This document shows, in pieces, positions 30,709 through 42,896 of a DNA stretch of 64,000 nt. Both the position numbers and the translations under genes were made by a program. Position 1 is the first letter of the stretch. Each line of letters begins with the position of its first letter. The DNA comes from Pectobacterium carotovorum (GTDB lineage: Bacteria > Pseudomonadota > Gammaproteobacteria > Enterobacterales > Enterobacteriaceae): assembly GCF_900129615.1 (NCBI RefSeq), contig NZ_FQWI01000003.1, positions 496,001-560,000 on the forward strand. The letters are read 5' to 3'. A model generated the notes under the pieces. It was not told where the DNA came from, ran no database searches, and saw nothing but the letters and a program-made list of their open reading frames with translations.

Positions 30709-32352
30709 ATGGCTAATCACCCAAGGGCCGGACAGCCTGCCCAGCAGAGCGATTTGATTAATGTGGCACAGTTAACGTCACAATATTATGTGCTGCGCCC
30801 GGAAGTCGGCAACACAGCGCACGCGGTGAAATTCGGTACGTCTGGCCATCGCGGTAGCGCGGGGCGCCATAGCTTTAATGAACCGCACATTTTGGCAATT
30901 GCGCAGGCGATTGCTGAAGAGCGTAAAAAGCAAGGTATCAGCGGCCCGTGCTATGTCGGTAAAGATACTCATGCGCTCTCCGAGCCGGCGTTTATCTCCG
31001 TGCTTGAGGTGCTGGCTGCCAACGGTGTGGATGTGATCGTTCAGTTGGATAATGGCTTTACCCCAACGCCTGCGGTGTCTAATGCGATTCTGGTTCACAA
31101 TCGTCAGGGCGGTGCGCTGGCGGACGGCATTGTGATTACGCCGTCCCACAACCCGCCGGAAGATGGTGGCATCAAATATAATCCGCCAAACGGTGGCCCG
31201 GCAGATACCAACCTCACCAGTGTGATTGAGACGCGCGCGAATGCGCTGCTGGCGGATGAACTGCGTGACGTGAAACGCATTACGCTGGATCAGGCGTTGA
31301 AAAGCGGACACGTCCATGAACAGGATTTGGTTCAGGCCTATGTAGAAGGGCTGGCTAGCGTGGTGGACATGGCGGCGATTCAACGCGCTGGCCTGAAGCT
31401 GGGCGTCGACCCGCTGGGTGGTTCTGGCATTGCCTACTGGCAGCGTATCGCAGAGCACTACAAGCTGGATTTGACGCTGGTTAACGATGCCGTCGATCAG
31501 ACATTCCGCTTTATGTCGCTGGATCACGACGGTGTGATCCGTATGGACTGCTCATCAGAATTCGCGATGGCTGGGCTGCTGGCGCTACGTGACAAGTTTG
31601 ATCTGGCATTTGCCAACGATCCTGACTATGACCGCCACGGTATTGTTACCCCGGCAGGGCTGATGAACCCGAACCACTATCTGGCAGTGGCAATCAACTA
31701 CCTGTTCCAGCATCGTCCACAGTGGGGACAGTCTGTTGCCGTCGGCAAAACGCTGGTATCCAGCGCAATGATCGACCGCGTAGTGGCAGATTTGGGTCGT
31801 AAGCTGGTAGAAGTACCGGTTGGCTTCAAATGGTTCGTTGACGGTCTGTATGACGGTAGCTTTGGCTTCGGTGGTGAAGAGAGTGCGGGGGCGTCTTTCC
31901 TGCGTTTCGATGGCACGCCGTGGTCGACGGACAAAGACGGCATCATTCTGTGTCTGCTGGCGGCGGAAATTACGGCCGTGACGGGTAAAAACCCGCAGCA
32001 GCACTATGACGAGCTGGCACAGCGCTTTGGCGCACCGAGCTACAACCGTATTCAGGCTTCTGCGACACATGCACAAAAAGCTGCGCTGTCTAAGCTGTCG
32101 CCTGAGCAGGTGTCGGCCAGTACGCTGGCGGGCGATCCGATTACCGCACGCCTGACCGCCGCTCCGGGGAACGGGGCATCGATTGGTGGCCTGAAAGTGA
32201 TGACGGAGAACGGCTGGTTTGCCGCGCGTCCTTCTGGTACGGAAGAAGCCTACAAGATCTACTGTGAAAGTTTCCTCGGGGTGGAACACCGCGAGCGTAT
32301 CGAGAAAGAAGCGGTAGAGATTGTTAGCGCGGTTCTGGCAACGGCTAAATAA
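30709..32352 (+). CDS. pgm: Phosphoglucomutase Pgm
   Basis: Interconverts glucose-1-P and glucose-6-P for glycogen, UDP-glucose and envelope sugar synthesis. 547 residues. Active-site phosphoserine Ser146 in [12 protein letters not shown], metal-binding loop DPDYDRHG, sugar-binding [10 protein letters not shown] and phosphate-binding [12 protein letters not shown]. Co-transcribed with seqA by spacing. Confidence 0.98.
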   Translation: MANHPRAGQPAQQSDLINVAQLTSQYYVLRPEVGNTAHAVKFGTSGHRGSAGRHSFNEPHILAIAQAIAEERKKQGISGPCYVGKDTHALSEPAFISVLEVLAANGVDVIVQLDNGFTPTPAVSNAILVHNRQGGALADGIVITPSHNPPEDGGIKYNPPNGGPADTNLTSVIETRANALLADELRDVKRITLDQALKSGHVHEQDLVQAYVEGLASVVDMAAIQRAGLKLGVDPLGGSGIAYWQRIAEHYKLDLTLVNDAVDQTFRFMSLDHDGVIRMDCSSEFAMAGLLALRDKFDLAFANDPDYDRHGIVTPAGLMNPNHYLAVAINYLFQHRPQWGQSVAVGKTLVSSAMIDRVVADLGRKLVEVPVGFKWFVDGLYDGSFGFGGEESAGASFLRFDGTPWSTDKDGIILCLLAAEITAVTGKNPQQHYDELAQRFGAPSYNRIQASATHAQKAALSKLSPEQVSASTLAGDPITARLTAAPGNGASIGGLKVMTENGWFAARPSGTEEAYKIYCESFLGVEHRERIEKEAVEIVSAVLATAK

Positions 32353-32356
32353 GTGG

Positions 32357-32383
32357 AAAGGCGCTGCTTGCAGCGCCTTTTTT
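32357..32383. terminator. Terminator after pgm
   Basis: Stem AAAGGCGCTG/CAGCGCCTTT with loop CTTG and six T. May also stop the convergent EamA gene. Confidence 0.9.
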
Positions 32384-32415
32384 AATCTTGTGCAGCGATA
32401 AAACGTAGAGTGTAT

Positions 32416-32844
32416 TTATCCCAAGGCGACAAGCAACGCTCCCACTGAAATCAGCGCAACGCCAGCTCCTGCCATCAGCGAAATTTTTTCTCCCAGCAGT
32501 ATGACCGCCAGCACGACGGCGAAGACCACACTGAGTTTATCGATCGGCGCGACCTGTGCGACGTTACCGTTCTTCAACGCGACAAAATAAAACAGCCACG
32601 ACAGCGCACCCGCGACACCGCTGAGCACAATGAACAACAGTGCTTTTTTATTGGCGACAACCTCACCGACCAGCGCCAGCTTACCTTGCGCGACCACCAC
32701 GCCCACCAGAAAAAGTGCCATGATGACGGCACGAATTGCAGTCGCCGTATTGGCGTCCAAATTCTGCAAACCAATCTTGCCAAATATCGCAACCATCGCA
32801 GCACATACAGCAGACAGCAAAGCGTAAATTAACCAACTACTCAT
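32416..32844 (-). CDS. Half-size EamA (DMT superfamily) transporter
   Basis: 142-residue membrane protein with four to five hydrophobic segments (LIYALLSAVCAAMVAIFG, AIRAVIMALFLVGVVVAQG, LLFIVLSGVAGALSWLFYFV, VVFAVVLAVILLGE, LMAGAGVALISVGALLVAL). This is one EamA repeat, half the usual ten-segment DMT transporter, so it should act as a dimer like the SMR proteins. Substrate unknown. The ATG at 32844 is preferred (MSSWLIYALL) with AGGA upstream. It sits between pgm and kdpE; E. coli has other genes here. Confidence 0.88.
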   Translation of the reverse strand: MSSWLIYALLSAVCAAMVAIFGKIGLQNLDANTATAIRAVIMALFLVGVVVAQGKLALVGEVVANKKALLFIVLSGVAGALSWLFYFVALKNGNVAQVAPIDKLSVVFAVVLAVILLGEKISLMAGAGVALISVGALLVALG

Positions 32845-32926
32845 GACGACGTATTCCTGAAGAAAAGACAAGCGCGTGCAGCGGGAGGGATTCTCCACGG
32901 ACGTCGCCTGATACAGAAAGATGATT

Positions 32927-33607
32927 TTACGGCATAAAACGATAGCCGATAGCGGTTTCAGTCAAGAGATGGCGTGGTCTTGCCGGGTCGCTTTCCAGCT
33001 TCTGGCGCAGATGCCCCATATAAATACGCAGATAGTGGCTGTGCTCGACGGCGTTTGGCCCCCAGACCTGCGTCAGGAGTTGGCGCTGCGTTAGCACTTT
33101 ACCGGGGCTGGCGAGTAGTGTTGCCAGTAGACGAAATTCGATGGGCGTCAGGTGCAGTTCCTGACCATCACGATTGACCTGCCGGTTAAGCAAATCGACA
33201 GTAATATTACCGAAGCTCACCAGCGGCGTTTTCTGCTGCGTATTGCTGTGGCGACGCAGCGCGACGCGCAACCGTGCCAGCAGCTCGCCGATGCCGAACG
33301 GTTTTGTCAGATAGTCATCGGCACCGGCATCCAGCGCGTCTATTTTATCCTGCTCGTCGGTACGGGCAGACAGCACAATCACGGGCAGGCTGCTCCACTG
33401 ACGTAAATCGCGGATGTAGTCGATACCGTTGCCGTCCGGCAGGCCCAAATCGAGAATAATCAGATCGGGTTTGCGCGTGGCCGCCTCTAGCAAGCCGCGC
33501 TGCATCGTTTCGGCGTCAAACACGCGGCAGCCTTCGCTTTCCAGCGCCTGACGAACAAAACGACGGATCTCTTTTTCATCTTCAACGATCAGAATAGTGG
33601 CCTGCAA
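32927..33607 (-). CDS. kdpE: KdpE response regulator
   Basis: OmpR-family response regulator of the KdpD/KdpE system activating kdpFABC at low potassium. 226 residues. Receiver domain with acidic pair near 9-11 and phospho-acceptor Asp53 (LIILDLGLPDG), then Lys in LTKPFGIGE; winged-helix domain near 130-226 (LTPIEFRLLATLL, RPRHLLTETAIGYRF). Start is a TTG at 33607, five bases after the kdpD stop, with GAGGAG farther upstream; coupling to kdpD is likely. Confidence 0.95.
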   Translation of the reverse strand: MQATILIVEDEKEIRRFVRQALESEGCRVFDAETMQRGLLEAATRKPDLIILDLGLPDGNGIDYIRDLRQWSSLPVIVLSARTDEQDKIDALDAGADDYLTKPFGIGELLARLRVALRRHSNTQQKTPLVSFGNITVDLLNRQVNRDGQELHLTPIEFRLLATLLASPGKVLTQRQLLTQVWGPNAVEHSHYLRIYMGHLRQKLESDPARPRHLLTETAIGYRFMP

Positions 33608-33612
33608 TGGAT

Positions 33613-36375
33613 TCAGTGCTCCTCAATATCTTCCGGGTCGAGATCCGGCGGTGCTGACAGCGGTAACGTGAAATGGAAAGCGGCACCGCCACTTTCCGCA
33701 TTCGTTGCCCAGATACGGCCACCGTGAATTTCCACAATTGCCCGACAGATCGCCAGCCCCAGCCCCACGCCGGGAATCGATGACTCTTTGTGACCACGGG
33801 AAAATTTATCAAAAATCATGCTTTCCTGGCCGTGTTCAATCCCCAGGCCATTGTCCTGCACGATGATTTCCAGCGCGCTCTCCTGTGCATCGGGCTGCGA
33901 GGCAGCGCTCTCTGAAATAAGGCTTGCTGGGATAACGCGTGCTGAAATCGCGATCGTGGCCTGCTCTCCGGCGTACTTCAGCGCATTCTCCAGCAGATTA
34001 ATGAACACGCGCTCCACCAGCCCGGCATCACAATAAACCAGAACCATCTCATCAGGTAGATTAACCTGAATGGTGTTTTTTGCCAGTGCGCTTTCCAGCT
34101 GTTGCAGGGCACTGCCGATAAGCTCCTCTGGCGTTTGCCACTCTTTGCGCAGGTTAAAACCATCCGACTGAATGCGCGCCATATCGAGCAGATTATTCAC
34201 CAGTCGCGTGGTGTTCAAAATATGCTGGCGAATCTGGTTGGCCTGTTGGGCATAAGGCGACCCCTCGCTTGCCAGATTCAACGTCAGAATCTCGGCCTGA
34301 CCAAAAAGGACGGTCAGCGGTGTACGGAGGTCGTGCGAGAGTGCGGCAAGCAGCGAGTTACGCAACTGCTCACGTTCGGCATCCAGCCGGGCATTCTCCG
34401 TGCTTTGCACCAGATGCAGACGCTCCAACGCATTGGCAATCAGTACGGTAAAGGTTTCCAACAGGCGCTGCTGTTCGGGAATCATCAACTGCCGAGCGTT
34501 ATTAGGCTCGATCGCCAGCACGCCGAAGATTTGCTGCGTGGTGGCGAGTGGCAGAATCTGGTACGACACGCCGGGCAGGGTGGATGTTCCCGCTCCGGCT
34601 GGCGCGCGGTGATCGAAGCTCCAGCGGGCGATAGCATGATCGACAATCAACTGCTGACTATCCCGTGCGGGGTGCGCGAGTTCGGGCGAGCTATGATGCA
34701 GGCTGTCGGCGAGCAGAACAGCGATTCTGGCCTGAAACGTCGTGCTGAGAAAGTGCTGGCTGGCTTCGACAATATCGGTGCTGGACAGGCTGCGGTTCAG
34801 CGCTTTGGACATCTCATACAGATGGCGGACGCGCTGCTCGCGATAGCGGGCGACTCTGGCCTGATAGCGTACGCCAGCGGTCAGATTACCGACCAGCAGG
34901 CCGACGCCGAGCATCACGGCAAAAGTGACCAGATATTGTGCGTCCGACACGGCAAACGTGCCGCGCGGCAGAATAAAGAAGAGATCGAAACTGGCGACGT
35001 TGATGACGGCGGCGAACACCGACGGCCAGCGGCCAAAGAAAAGCGCAACGATCACCACTGCCAGCAGATAAATCATCACCAGATTGACTGGCTCCAGCAT
35101 GGCAAACGGCGACCACGAGGCGAGCAGGGTAATAAAGGCGCACAGCAGCGTGGCAAGCCCGCAGCCAAACAGCTGCATACGCCATTTTTCTACCAGTCCG
35201 CGGGCATCAGGCGTTTTAATCGGTGCGGCTGGCGCATCATCCTGCACGGCCACCACGACCAGATCGAGATCCGGCCCCAGCCTGCCGAGTCGTTCGGCAA
35301 AACGCGTGCGCCACCACCAGCCGAAGCGCTGCTCCACATGGCGACCAATGACGATTTTGCCGAGGTTGTGCTCACGCGCATAGCGCAGGACGGCAAGCTC
35401 TTCGTCGGGTTCGGACAGCGTAACGGTTTCTGCCCCTAAATCCTGTGCCAGCTTGAGCGCCCGCAAGATGGCGCGTCGCTGCGGTTCCGGCAAGCGGTGC
35501 AGACGCGGCGTTTCGACGTAAACGGCGTGCCAGGCACTGCCCAACCGTGCCGCCAGCCGCGCTGCCGTACGCACCAGTTTTTCATTGCCCGTGCCGTGGC
35601 CGATGCATAACAGAATGGCATCGCGCGTATGCCAGACTTGCTCGCGGCCTTTCCCGGCACGCATGGCGCGCATTTGATCGTCAACCCGATCCGCCATGCG
35701 CCGCAGCGCCAGCTCACGCAGGGCGATCAAATTGCCTTTACGGAAAAAATTCTCGACGGCACGCTCGGCCTGAAGCGGCAGATACACTTTGCCTTCATTC
35801 AGGCGCTGGCGCAGATCGTCCGGCGGCAGGTCCACCAAAATAACTTCGCTGGCCTGATCGAAGATCGGGTCAGGCACGGTTTCCCGTACGCGAATCCCCG
35901 TGACGCCGCCGACCACGTCGTTCAGGCTTTCCAGATGCTGAACGTTCACGGTGGTAAAGACATCGATACCGGCATCGAGCAATTCCTGCACGTCCTGCCA
36001 GCGTTTAGGATGGCGAGAGCCGTTGACGTTACTGTGCGCCAGTTCGTCGATCAGAATCAGCGCCGGACAGCGCGCCAGTGCGGCATCCAGATCGAATTCA
36101 ACCGTGTGGCGACCGTGATGGCGAAAATGCCTGAGCGGCAGTAGCGGTAAACCCTCCAGCAGCGCGGCGGTTTCGCTGCGACCGTGGGTTTCGACCACGC
36201 CGACAAGAATATCTAATCCCTGCGCCCGCAGCCGCTGGGCTTCCTGCAACATGGCATAGGTTTTCCCGACGCCCGCGCAGGCGCCAAAAAAGATTTTCAG
36301 CTTGCCACGCGGTGGCGCACCGACCTGTGCCAACAGGCTATCGGGATCCGGGCGACGATCTTCACCGTCAATCAT
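33613..36375 (-). CDS. kdpD: KdpD sensor histidine kinase
   Basis: Membrane sensor kinase for potassium limitation, 920 residues. N-terminal KdpD domain with Walker A GACAGVGKT (31-39) and LILIDELAHSNVNGS; a universal-stress-protein domain (GKIVIGRHVEQRF); four transmembrane helices near residues 400-500; a GAF-like domain; HisKA with phospho-acceptor His681 (LSHDLRTPLTVL); HATPase with ENALKYAG and GVGLGLAICRAIVE. About 26 residues longer than the E. coli protein. Separated from kdpC by 102 bp holding a 7-bp GC hairpin. Confidence 0.97.
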   Translation of the reverse strand: MIDGEDRRPDPDSLLAQVGAPPRGKLKIFFGACAGVGKTYAMLQEAQRLRAQGLDILVGVVETHGRSETAALLEGLPLLPLRHFRHHGRHTVEFDLDAALARCPALILIDELAHSNVNGSRHPKRWQDVQELLDAGIDVFTTVNVQHLESLNDVVGGVTGIRVRETVPDPIFDQASEVILVDLPPDDLRQRLNEGKVYLPLQAERAVENFFRKGNLIALRELALRRMADRVDDQMRAMRAGKGREQVWHTRDAILLCIGHGTGNEKLVRTAARLAARLGSAWHAVYVETPRLHRLPEPQRRAILRALKLAQDLGAETVTLSEPDEELAVLRYAREHNLGKIVIGRHVEQRFGWWWRTRFAERLGRLGPDLDLVVVAVQDDAPAAPIKTPDARGLVEKWRMQLFGCGLATLLCAFITLLASWSPFAMLEPVNLVMIYLLAVVIVALFFGRWPSVFAAVINVASFDLFFILPRGTFAVSDAQYLVTFAVMLGVGLLVGNLTAGVRYQARVARYREQRVRHLYEMSKALNRSLSSTDIVEASQHFLSTTFQARIAVLLADSLHHSSPELAHPARDSQQLIVDHAIARWSFDHRAPAGAGTSTLPGVSYQILPLATTQQIFGVLAIEPNNARQLMIPEQQRLLETFTVLIANALERLHLVQSTENARLDAEREQLRNSLLAALSHDLRTPLTVLFGQAEILTLNLASEGSPYAQQANQIRQHILNTTRLVNNLLDMARIQSDGFNLRKEWQTPEELIGSALQQLESALAKNTIQVNLPDEMVLVYCDAGLVERVFINLLENALKYAGEQATIAISARVIPASLISESAASQPDAQESALEIIVQDNGLGIEHGQESMIFDKFSRGHKESSIPGVGLGLAICRAIVEIHGGRIWATNAESGGAAFHFTLPLSAPPDLDPEDIEEH

Positions 36376-36429
36376 GTTCTATCCCTTATTAGCGCGGCCT
36401 GAACGGTGGTCAGGCCGTAGCAAAGACGG

Positions 36430-36448
36430 CGGGGAGTCTGGCTCCCCG
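36430..36448. repeat. GC-rich hairpin between kdpC and kdpD
   Basis: CGGGGAG, loop TCTGG, CTCCCCG. Lies between the pump genes and the regulatory genes and may reduce kdpDE expression relative to kdpFABC. No T-run. Confidence 0.6.
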
Positions 36449-36477
36449 TATAATAATTAATAGTAACGCACTGTTGA

Positions 36478-37053
36478 TTAAGGCAGAGGCTTTTCCTTAT
36501 CCAGCGCCAAATTCAGCAACAGAACATTGACTGCTGGCTGCCCAATAAACGCGGGCTTGCTGGTCTCAGTAAAGCGGTCGATTAATTGCTGTACCTGCTG
36601 GAGCGACATCCCTCTGGCCTGCGCGATATAGAGTGCCTGATAGCGTGCTGCCTCTGGGGAAATCTGCGGATCCAGCCCGCTGCCGGAGGCCGTCAACAGT
36701 TCAGTTGGCACCGGCTGCTGGTTGCCGATCGCCTGATGCCAGTGAGCGGCGCGTTCACCGATCAGTTTATCCAGCGCCGGATTGCTGGCGGCCAGATTGC
36801 TACCGCCGGACGCCAGTGCATTATACGCGGCATCTGACGTGGCCGACGGACGCCCCTGAAAATAGCCCGCCCGACTGAACGATTGCCCGATCAGGGATGA
36901 ACCGACGACGGCATTCTCACGGTAAATCAGCGATCCGTTTGCCTGTGTTGGGAACAGCCACTGTGCCAACACCGTTGTCAGCAGCGGGTAGGCCAGACCG
37001 GTAAACAGCAGCAGTAATAAGAATAAAAACAAAGAAGAACGTAAATAGCGCAT
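36478..37053 (-). CDS. kdpC: Potassium-transporting ATPase KdpC subunit
   Basis: Single-pass subunit of the KdpFABC potassium pump, 191 residues. One N-terminal transmembrane helix (SLFLFLLLLLFTGLAYPLL), then a periplasmic domain with the conserved GSSLIGQSF, FQGRPSAT and ASGSGLDPQISPEAA. 19 bp after kdpB. Confidence 0.97.
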   Translation of the reverse strand: MRYLRSSLFLFLLLLLFTGLAYPLLTTVLAQWLFPTQANGSLIYRENAVVGSSLIGQSFSRAGYFQGRPSATSDAAYNALASGGSNLAASNPALDKLIGERAAHWHQAIGNQQPVPTELLTASGSGLDPQISPEAARYQALYIAQARGMSLQQVQQLIDRFTETSKPAFIGQPAVNVLLLNLALDKEKPLP

Positions 37054-37072
37054 AGCGTATACCCGTCAGTCC

Positions 37073-39217
<2,145 letters not shown>

Positions 39218-39232
39218 AAAGAGTCTCCAGCC

Positions 39233-40921
39233 TTAGTGAGTCAGGCCGAACTGTAAATGTTCAGCAACTGGCCCTAACGCCAGTGCAGGGATAAACGTCA
39301 GCGCACCAATCAGCAGAACGATGGCGATGAGCATGCCGATAAACAGCGGGCTGCGCGTCGACAGTGAGCCTTTGCTTTCCGGCTGGCGCTTTTTCATGAC
39401 CAGCGAACCAGCGATAGCCAGCACGGGCACCATGACGGCAAAGCGGCCCAGCAGCATCGCGACAGCGAGCAGGACGTTATAGAACGGCGTATTGACGCTC
39501 AGGCCAGCAAACGCACTGCCGTTGTTGTTTGCGGCGGAAGACACCGCATAGAGCACTTCGCTAAAGCCGTGTGCGCCGGGGTTCAGAATGCCGCTGCGTC
39601 CCGCTTCCGTACTCAGCGCCAGCGCGGTGCCGAGCAGCACCAGTGCGGGCGGAATCAGAATCGCCAGTGCCGTCATCTTCATCTCATAGACTTCGATCTT
39701 TTTGCCCAGATACTCCGGCGAGCGACCAATCATCAGGCCGGCAATAAAGACGGTCAGAAGCACGAATAACAGCATGCCGTACAGGCCAGAGCCGACGCCG
39801 CCGAACACCACTTCGCCAATTTGCATCAGCCACATGGGAACCATGCCGCCGAGAGCCGTGAAGGAGTCATGCATTGCATTCACCGCACCTGTCGAGGTGG
39901 CCGTGGTGACAACGGCATACAGGCTGGACGTCAGGACGCCAAAACGCGTCTCTTTGCCCTCCAGATTCGCGGCGCTGTCCGCGCCTAAGGCCAGCAGATG
40001 CGGGTTACCATTGATCTCCATTTTCATCACTACGGCAGCGGCGACGATAAAGATCAGCGCCATCGCCCACAGCAGCGCGTGGCCTTGTCGCTTATCGCTG
40101 ACGGCTTTGCCAAAGGCGAAGCACAGCGCAGTAGGGATCAACAGGATCGCCAGCATTTGCACGATGTTGCTCAGCGCCGTCGGGTTTTCAAACGGGTGCG
40201 CCGAGTTGGCGCCAAAGAAGCCACCGCCGTTGGTGCCCAGCAGTTTAATCGCTTCCTGTGAGGCGACGGGCCCCATCGGCAGCGTTTGGGCTGCGCCGTC
40301 CAGCGTGGTCAGATGCTGGTAAGGCAGCAGGTTCTGCAATACGCCCTGACTGACGAAAAACAGCGCTAACAGCAGAGACAGTGGCAGCAACACGTACAGC
40401 GTGATACGCAATAGATCGAGCCACGCATTGCCCAGCGTATCGACACAGCGGCGGGAAAACGCGCGGATTAACGCGAAAGCCACCGCAATGCCGCTGGCGG
40501 CGGAAAGGAAGTTTTGTACCGTTAGCCCGACCATCTGGCTCAGGTAGCTCAGCGTGTTTTCGCCACTGTAAGCCTGCCAGTTGGTGTTGGTCACAAAGCT
40601 GATTGCCGTGTTCAACGCCAAATGCCACGACAGTCCCGGCATATTTTCTGGGTTAAGCGGCAGAGCACCCTGCGCCATTAACAGCACAAACAGCACGACA
40701 ATGCCGATGAGGTTAAGCGTCAGAATGGCCGCCGCATACTGCTGCCAGCGCATCTCCGTCGTATCCAAAGCGAAAAGGCGCGCAGTACCCGCCTCAAATT
40801 TTTGCAGGAACGTACTCGTTTCGCCCTCAATCAGACGGGCCAGTACGCTGCCCAACGGCTGGGCTACGATTAGCACCGTGAGCAGCAGACCAAAGATCAG
40901 TAAAAAAGCGTCAGCGGCCAT
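39233..40921 (-). CDS. kdpA: Potassium-transporting ATPase KdpA subunit
   Basis: Ion-selective, channel-like subunit of Kdp, 562 residues with about ten transmembrane helices and four degenerate K-channel P-loops (for example [67 protein letters not shown]). Overlaps the kdpF stop by one base (TGATG). Confidence 0.97.
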   Translation of the reverse strand: MAADAFLLIFGLLLTVLIVAQPLGSVLARLIEGETSTFLQKFEAGTARLFALDTTEMRWQQYAAAILTLNLIGIVVLFVLLMAQGALPLNPENMPGLSWHLALNTAISFVTNTNWQAYSGENTLSYLSQMVGLTVQNFLSAASGIAVAFALIRAFSRRCVDTLGNAWLDLLRITLYVLLPLSLLLALFFVSQGVLQNLLPYQHLTTLDGAAQTLPMGPVASQEAIKLLGTNGGGFFGANSAHPFENPTALSNIVQMLAILLIPTALCFAFGKAVSDKRQGHALLWAMALIFIVAAAVVMKMEINGNPHLLALGADSAANLEGKETRFGVLTSSLYAVVTTATSTGAVNAMHDSFTALGGMVPMWLMQIGEVVFGGVGSGLYGMLLFVLLTVFIAGLMIGRSPEYLGKKIEVYEMKMTALAILIPPALVLLGTALALSTEAGRSGILNPGAHGFSEVLYAVSSAANNNGSAFAGLSVNTPFYNVLLAVAMLLGRFAVMVPVLAIAGSLVMKKRQPESKGSLSTRSPLFIGMLIAIVLLIGALTFIPALALGPVAEHLQFGLTH

Positions 40922-41010
40922 CAGAATTCCTCCGCCTTCAACAAGGCATAAACCAGATAGGCCAGTAATAGCAGCACGAGCAGGCCGCCTAAGACGATGC
41001 TAAGCGTCAC
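40921..41010 (-). CDS. kdpF: Small potassium-pump subunit KdpF
   Basis: 29-residue single-helix membrane peptide (GTG start, [20 protein letters not shown] then YALLKAEEF) that stabilises the Kdp complex. Same length and same YLVYAL core as E. coli KdpF. GGAGG lies six bases before the GTG; the TGA overlaps the kdpA ATG. Easily missed because of its size. Confidence 0.95.
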   Translation of the reverse strand: MTLSIVLGGLLVLLLLAYLVYALLKAEEF

Positions 41011-41432
41011 AACACACCTCCAGAACAGAATAGACAGCGTCAGAGTAGGAAAACGCAGGAAAAGAAGGTGCAAATTTCCCGTCTGTGGGCGTAAAAAAAG
41101 TATAAAAATGGGATGAAAAGTAGGCGGTGGAGGCCGTAAGGGCGTTGTGGCGCCAGCAACGCTGAAGGCAGTGAGAAGAGAGCATTAAAGAAGAGAGAGT
41201 AAAATGATCCAACCTAAAACCATAAATTAACCAATGGTAATTTTATTTTTAACGTCGCTGTAACTTAATGACGTAATGACGAAAAAATTGGCGATTATTT
41301 CATCTTTTACTGGTCAGATGAGTAGTAAACTTTCAGAAAAGGCGGTAAAATTTTAACCAATGTCACAGTTCTTATTTTATCGTTATGAAAAGCGCCGCTG
41401 AACAAGGGTGCTTATCCCAGAGGAGGATCGTT
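41011..41432. other. kdpF-ybfA divergent control region (422 bp)
   Basis: Contains the KdpE operator (listed separately) and the ybfA leader. Mostly A/T-rich beyond 41090; a repeated TAATGACG string lies near 41266-41281. The minus-strand short frames here have no credible ribosome sites. Confidence 0.6.
41091..41110 (-). promoter_or_regulatory. KdpE operator upstream of kdpF
   Basis: Minus strand CATTTTTATACTTTTTTTAC, which I recall as identical over these bases to the E. coli KdpE site. It holds the direct half-sites TTTATA and TTTAC(G) separated by five bases. It lies 80 bp before kdpF, right for an activator. Confidence 0.85.
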
Positions 41433-41639
41433 ATGTCGCTTTATACTACTTATCCCTTGCACCGTATTCTCCTGCGTCGCGCTGCCGTGGTTGCCATCGG
41501 CGTGCTGGCGTTACCGGTGATGCTGTTCCGCCGCGATCGGGCACGTTTTTACAGCTATTTACACCGCGTCTGGCTGAAAACCAGCGATAAACCGGTCTGG
41601 ATGGCGCAGTCCGAAGCCGCCGCCTGCGATTTTTATTAA
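41433..41639 (+). CDS. ybfA: Small membrane protein YbfA (DUF2517)
   Basis: 68-residue protein of unknown function, the E. coli length, with one hydrophobic segment ([17 protein letters not shown]) and the conserved tail [20 protein letters not shown]. The ATG at 41433 has AGAGGAGG upstream. Divergent from kdpF across the KdpE operator region, as in E. coli. Confidence 0.93.
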   Translation: MSLYTTYPLHRILLRRAAVVAIGVLALPVMLFRRDRARFYSYLHRVWLKTSDKPVWMAQSEAAACDFY

Positions 41640-41658
41640 GGCCAACGTCTAAGGTCTC

Positions 41659-41719
41659 TCGTGTTTATCTGCCATCTCCGGTAGGTAAACACGAAAAATG
41701 AACCGATGAAGTATCGGTT
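41659..41719 (+). terminator. Two hairpins after ybfA
   Basis: First: TCGTGTTTA/TAAACACGA with a partly paired interior (41659-41694). Second: AACCGAT/ATCGGTT with loop GAAGT, then TTTAAGGATGTTTT (41701-41719). Probable transcript end of ybfA, though the T-runs are imperfect. Confidence 0.5.
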
Positions 41720-41915
41720 TAAGGATGTTTTGACGCGATTTACCCTTTTCCCTTCCCGTCTGTTCTTCCGTTATTTCTCCCCAATCTCATGATTTATTAC
41801 TTTATTCTTCGCTGCGACTGCACAGAATCGTGGTGAAATCCGCTATGCTGGTCAGAGGGTTTGCAGAATGCCAACGCACGTGCAACTTGAAATATGACGG
41901 GTATAAGGATAAATC

Positions 41916-42875
41916 ATGACGCTCGAACTCATCCCTGTTGGTATCAGCGCCTGTTTGCTCGGTAATCCCGTGCGATTTGATGGCGGACACAAGCGTTTGA
42001 CGTTTGCTGCTGAACAACTGGCACCCTATTTTCGTTTTGAACCTGTCTGCCCGGAAATGGCGATTGGTTTACCGGTGCCGCGTCCGGCACTCAGGCTGGT
42101 GAGAGAAGGGGAAAGCCATATCACGCTGCGTGCCAGCAACGGTTCACCGCTGGATGTCACCCAGCAGATGGCGGCGTTTTCCGCTGACAAAGTCAGCCAG
42201 CTTCAGCACTTATGCGGTTATATCGTCTGCGCCAAATCGCCGAGCTGCGGTATGGAGCGCGTGAAGGTTTACAATGAAACGCAAAAGGATGCGCGTAAAA
42301 GTGGTATCGGCCTGTTTACGCAGGAGCTGATGCGGCAAATGCCTTGGCTCCCGGTTGAGGAAGACGGACGCCTGCAGGATCCCGGCTTGCGGGAAAATTT
42401 CATTGAGCGCGTTTATGCGTTACACGAACTGAATCAGCTATGGCAAAACGGCCTGAGCCGTGGTGCGCTGATTGCCTTTCATAGCCGCTATAAACTCCTG
42501 CTGCTGGCGCATTCCCAGCCGGAATACCGTGAACTAGGGCCGTTTGTTGCGGGGATCGATAAGTGGGAATCGCTGGAAGACTACATCGTTGAATACCGGA
42601 AACGGCTAATGAAGCTTTTGTCGAAGCCTGCGACGCGGCGTAACCACACCAATGTGTTGATGCACGTGCAGGGCTATTTCCGACGCCAGCTTAATTCTCA
42701 GCAGCGACAGGAACTGGCGCAGCTCATCGACCGCTATCGACAGGGCTTGCAGCCGCTATTGGCGCCTATCACGTTGCTAAAACATTACATGGCAGAATAC
42801 CCCGATGTGTATCTGGCTCAGCAGCGTTATTTTGAGCCGTACCCCGAGGCATTACGCCTGCGTTACGGACACTAG
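41916..42875 (+). CDS. ybgA: YbgA family protein (DUF523 plus DUF1722)
   Basis: 319 residues. The N-terminal DUF523 half (about 5-150) has IPVGISACLLGNPVRFDGGHK and conserved cysteines (CPEM, CAKSPSCGMERV). The C-terminal DUF1722 half is YbgA-like (LIAFHSRYKLLLLAHSQPEY, HTNVLMHVQGYF). E. coli YbgA holds only the second half, so this is a two-domain form. It precedes phrB by 21 bp and is probably co-transcribed; a link to DNA repair is inference from context. Confidence 0.92.
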   Translation: MTLELIPVGISACLLGNPVRFDGGHKRLTFAAEQLAPYFRFEPVCPEMAIGLPVPRPALRLVREGESHITLRASNGSPLDVTQQMAAFSADKVSQLQHLCGYIVCAKSPSCGMERVKVYNETQKDARKSGIGLFTQELMRQMPWLPVEEDGRLQDPGLRENFIERVYALHELNQLWQNGLSRGALIAFHSRYKLLLLAHSQPEYRELGPFVAGIDKWESLEDYIVEYRKRLMKLLSKPATRRNHTNVLMHVQGYFRRQLNSQQRQELAQLIDRYRQGLQPLLAPITLLKHYMAEYPDVYLAQQRYFEPYPEALRLRYGH

Positions 42876-42896
42876 TTTGACCGCCCGAGGAATGTC

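Noticed and set aside
34102-35439. A 445-codon plus-strand frame
   Set aside because: It is opposite kdpD and arises from its codon pattern; KdpD domains are unmistakable on the other strand.
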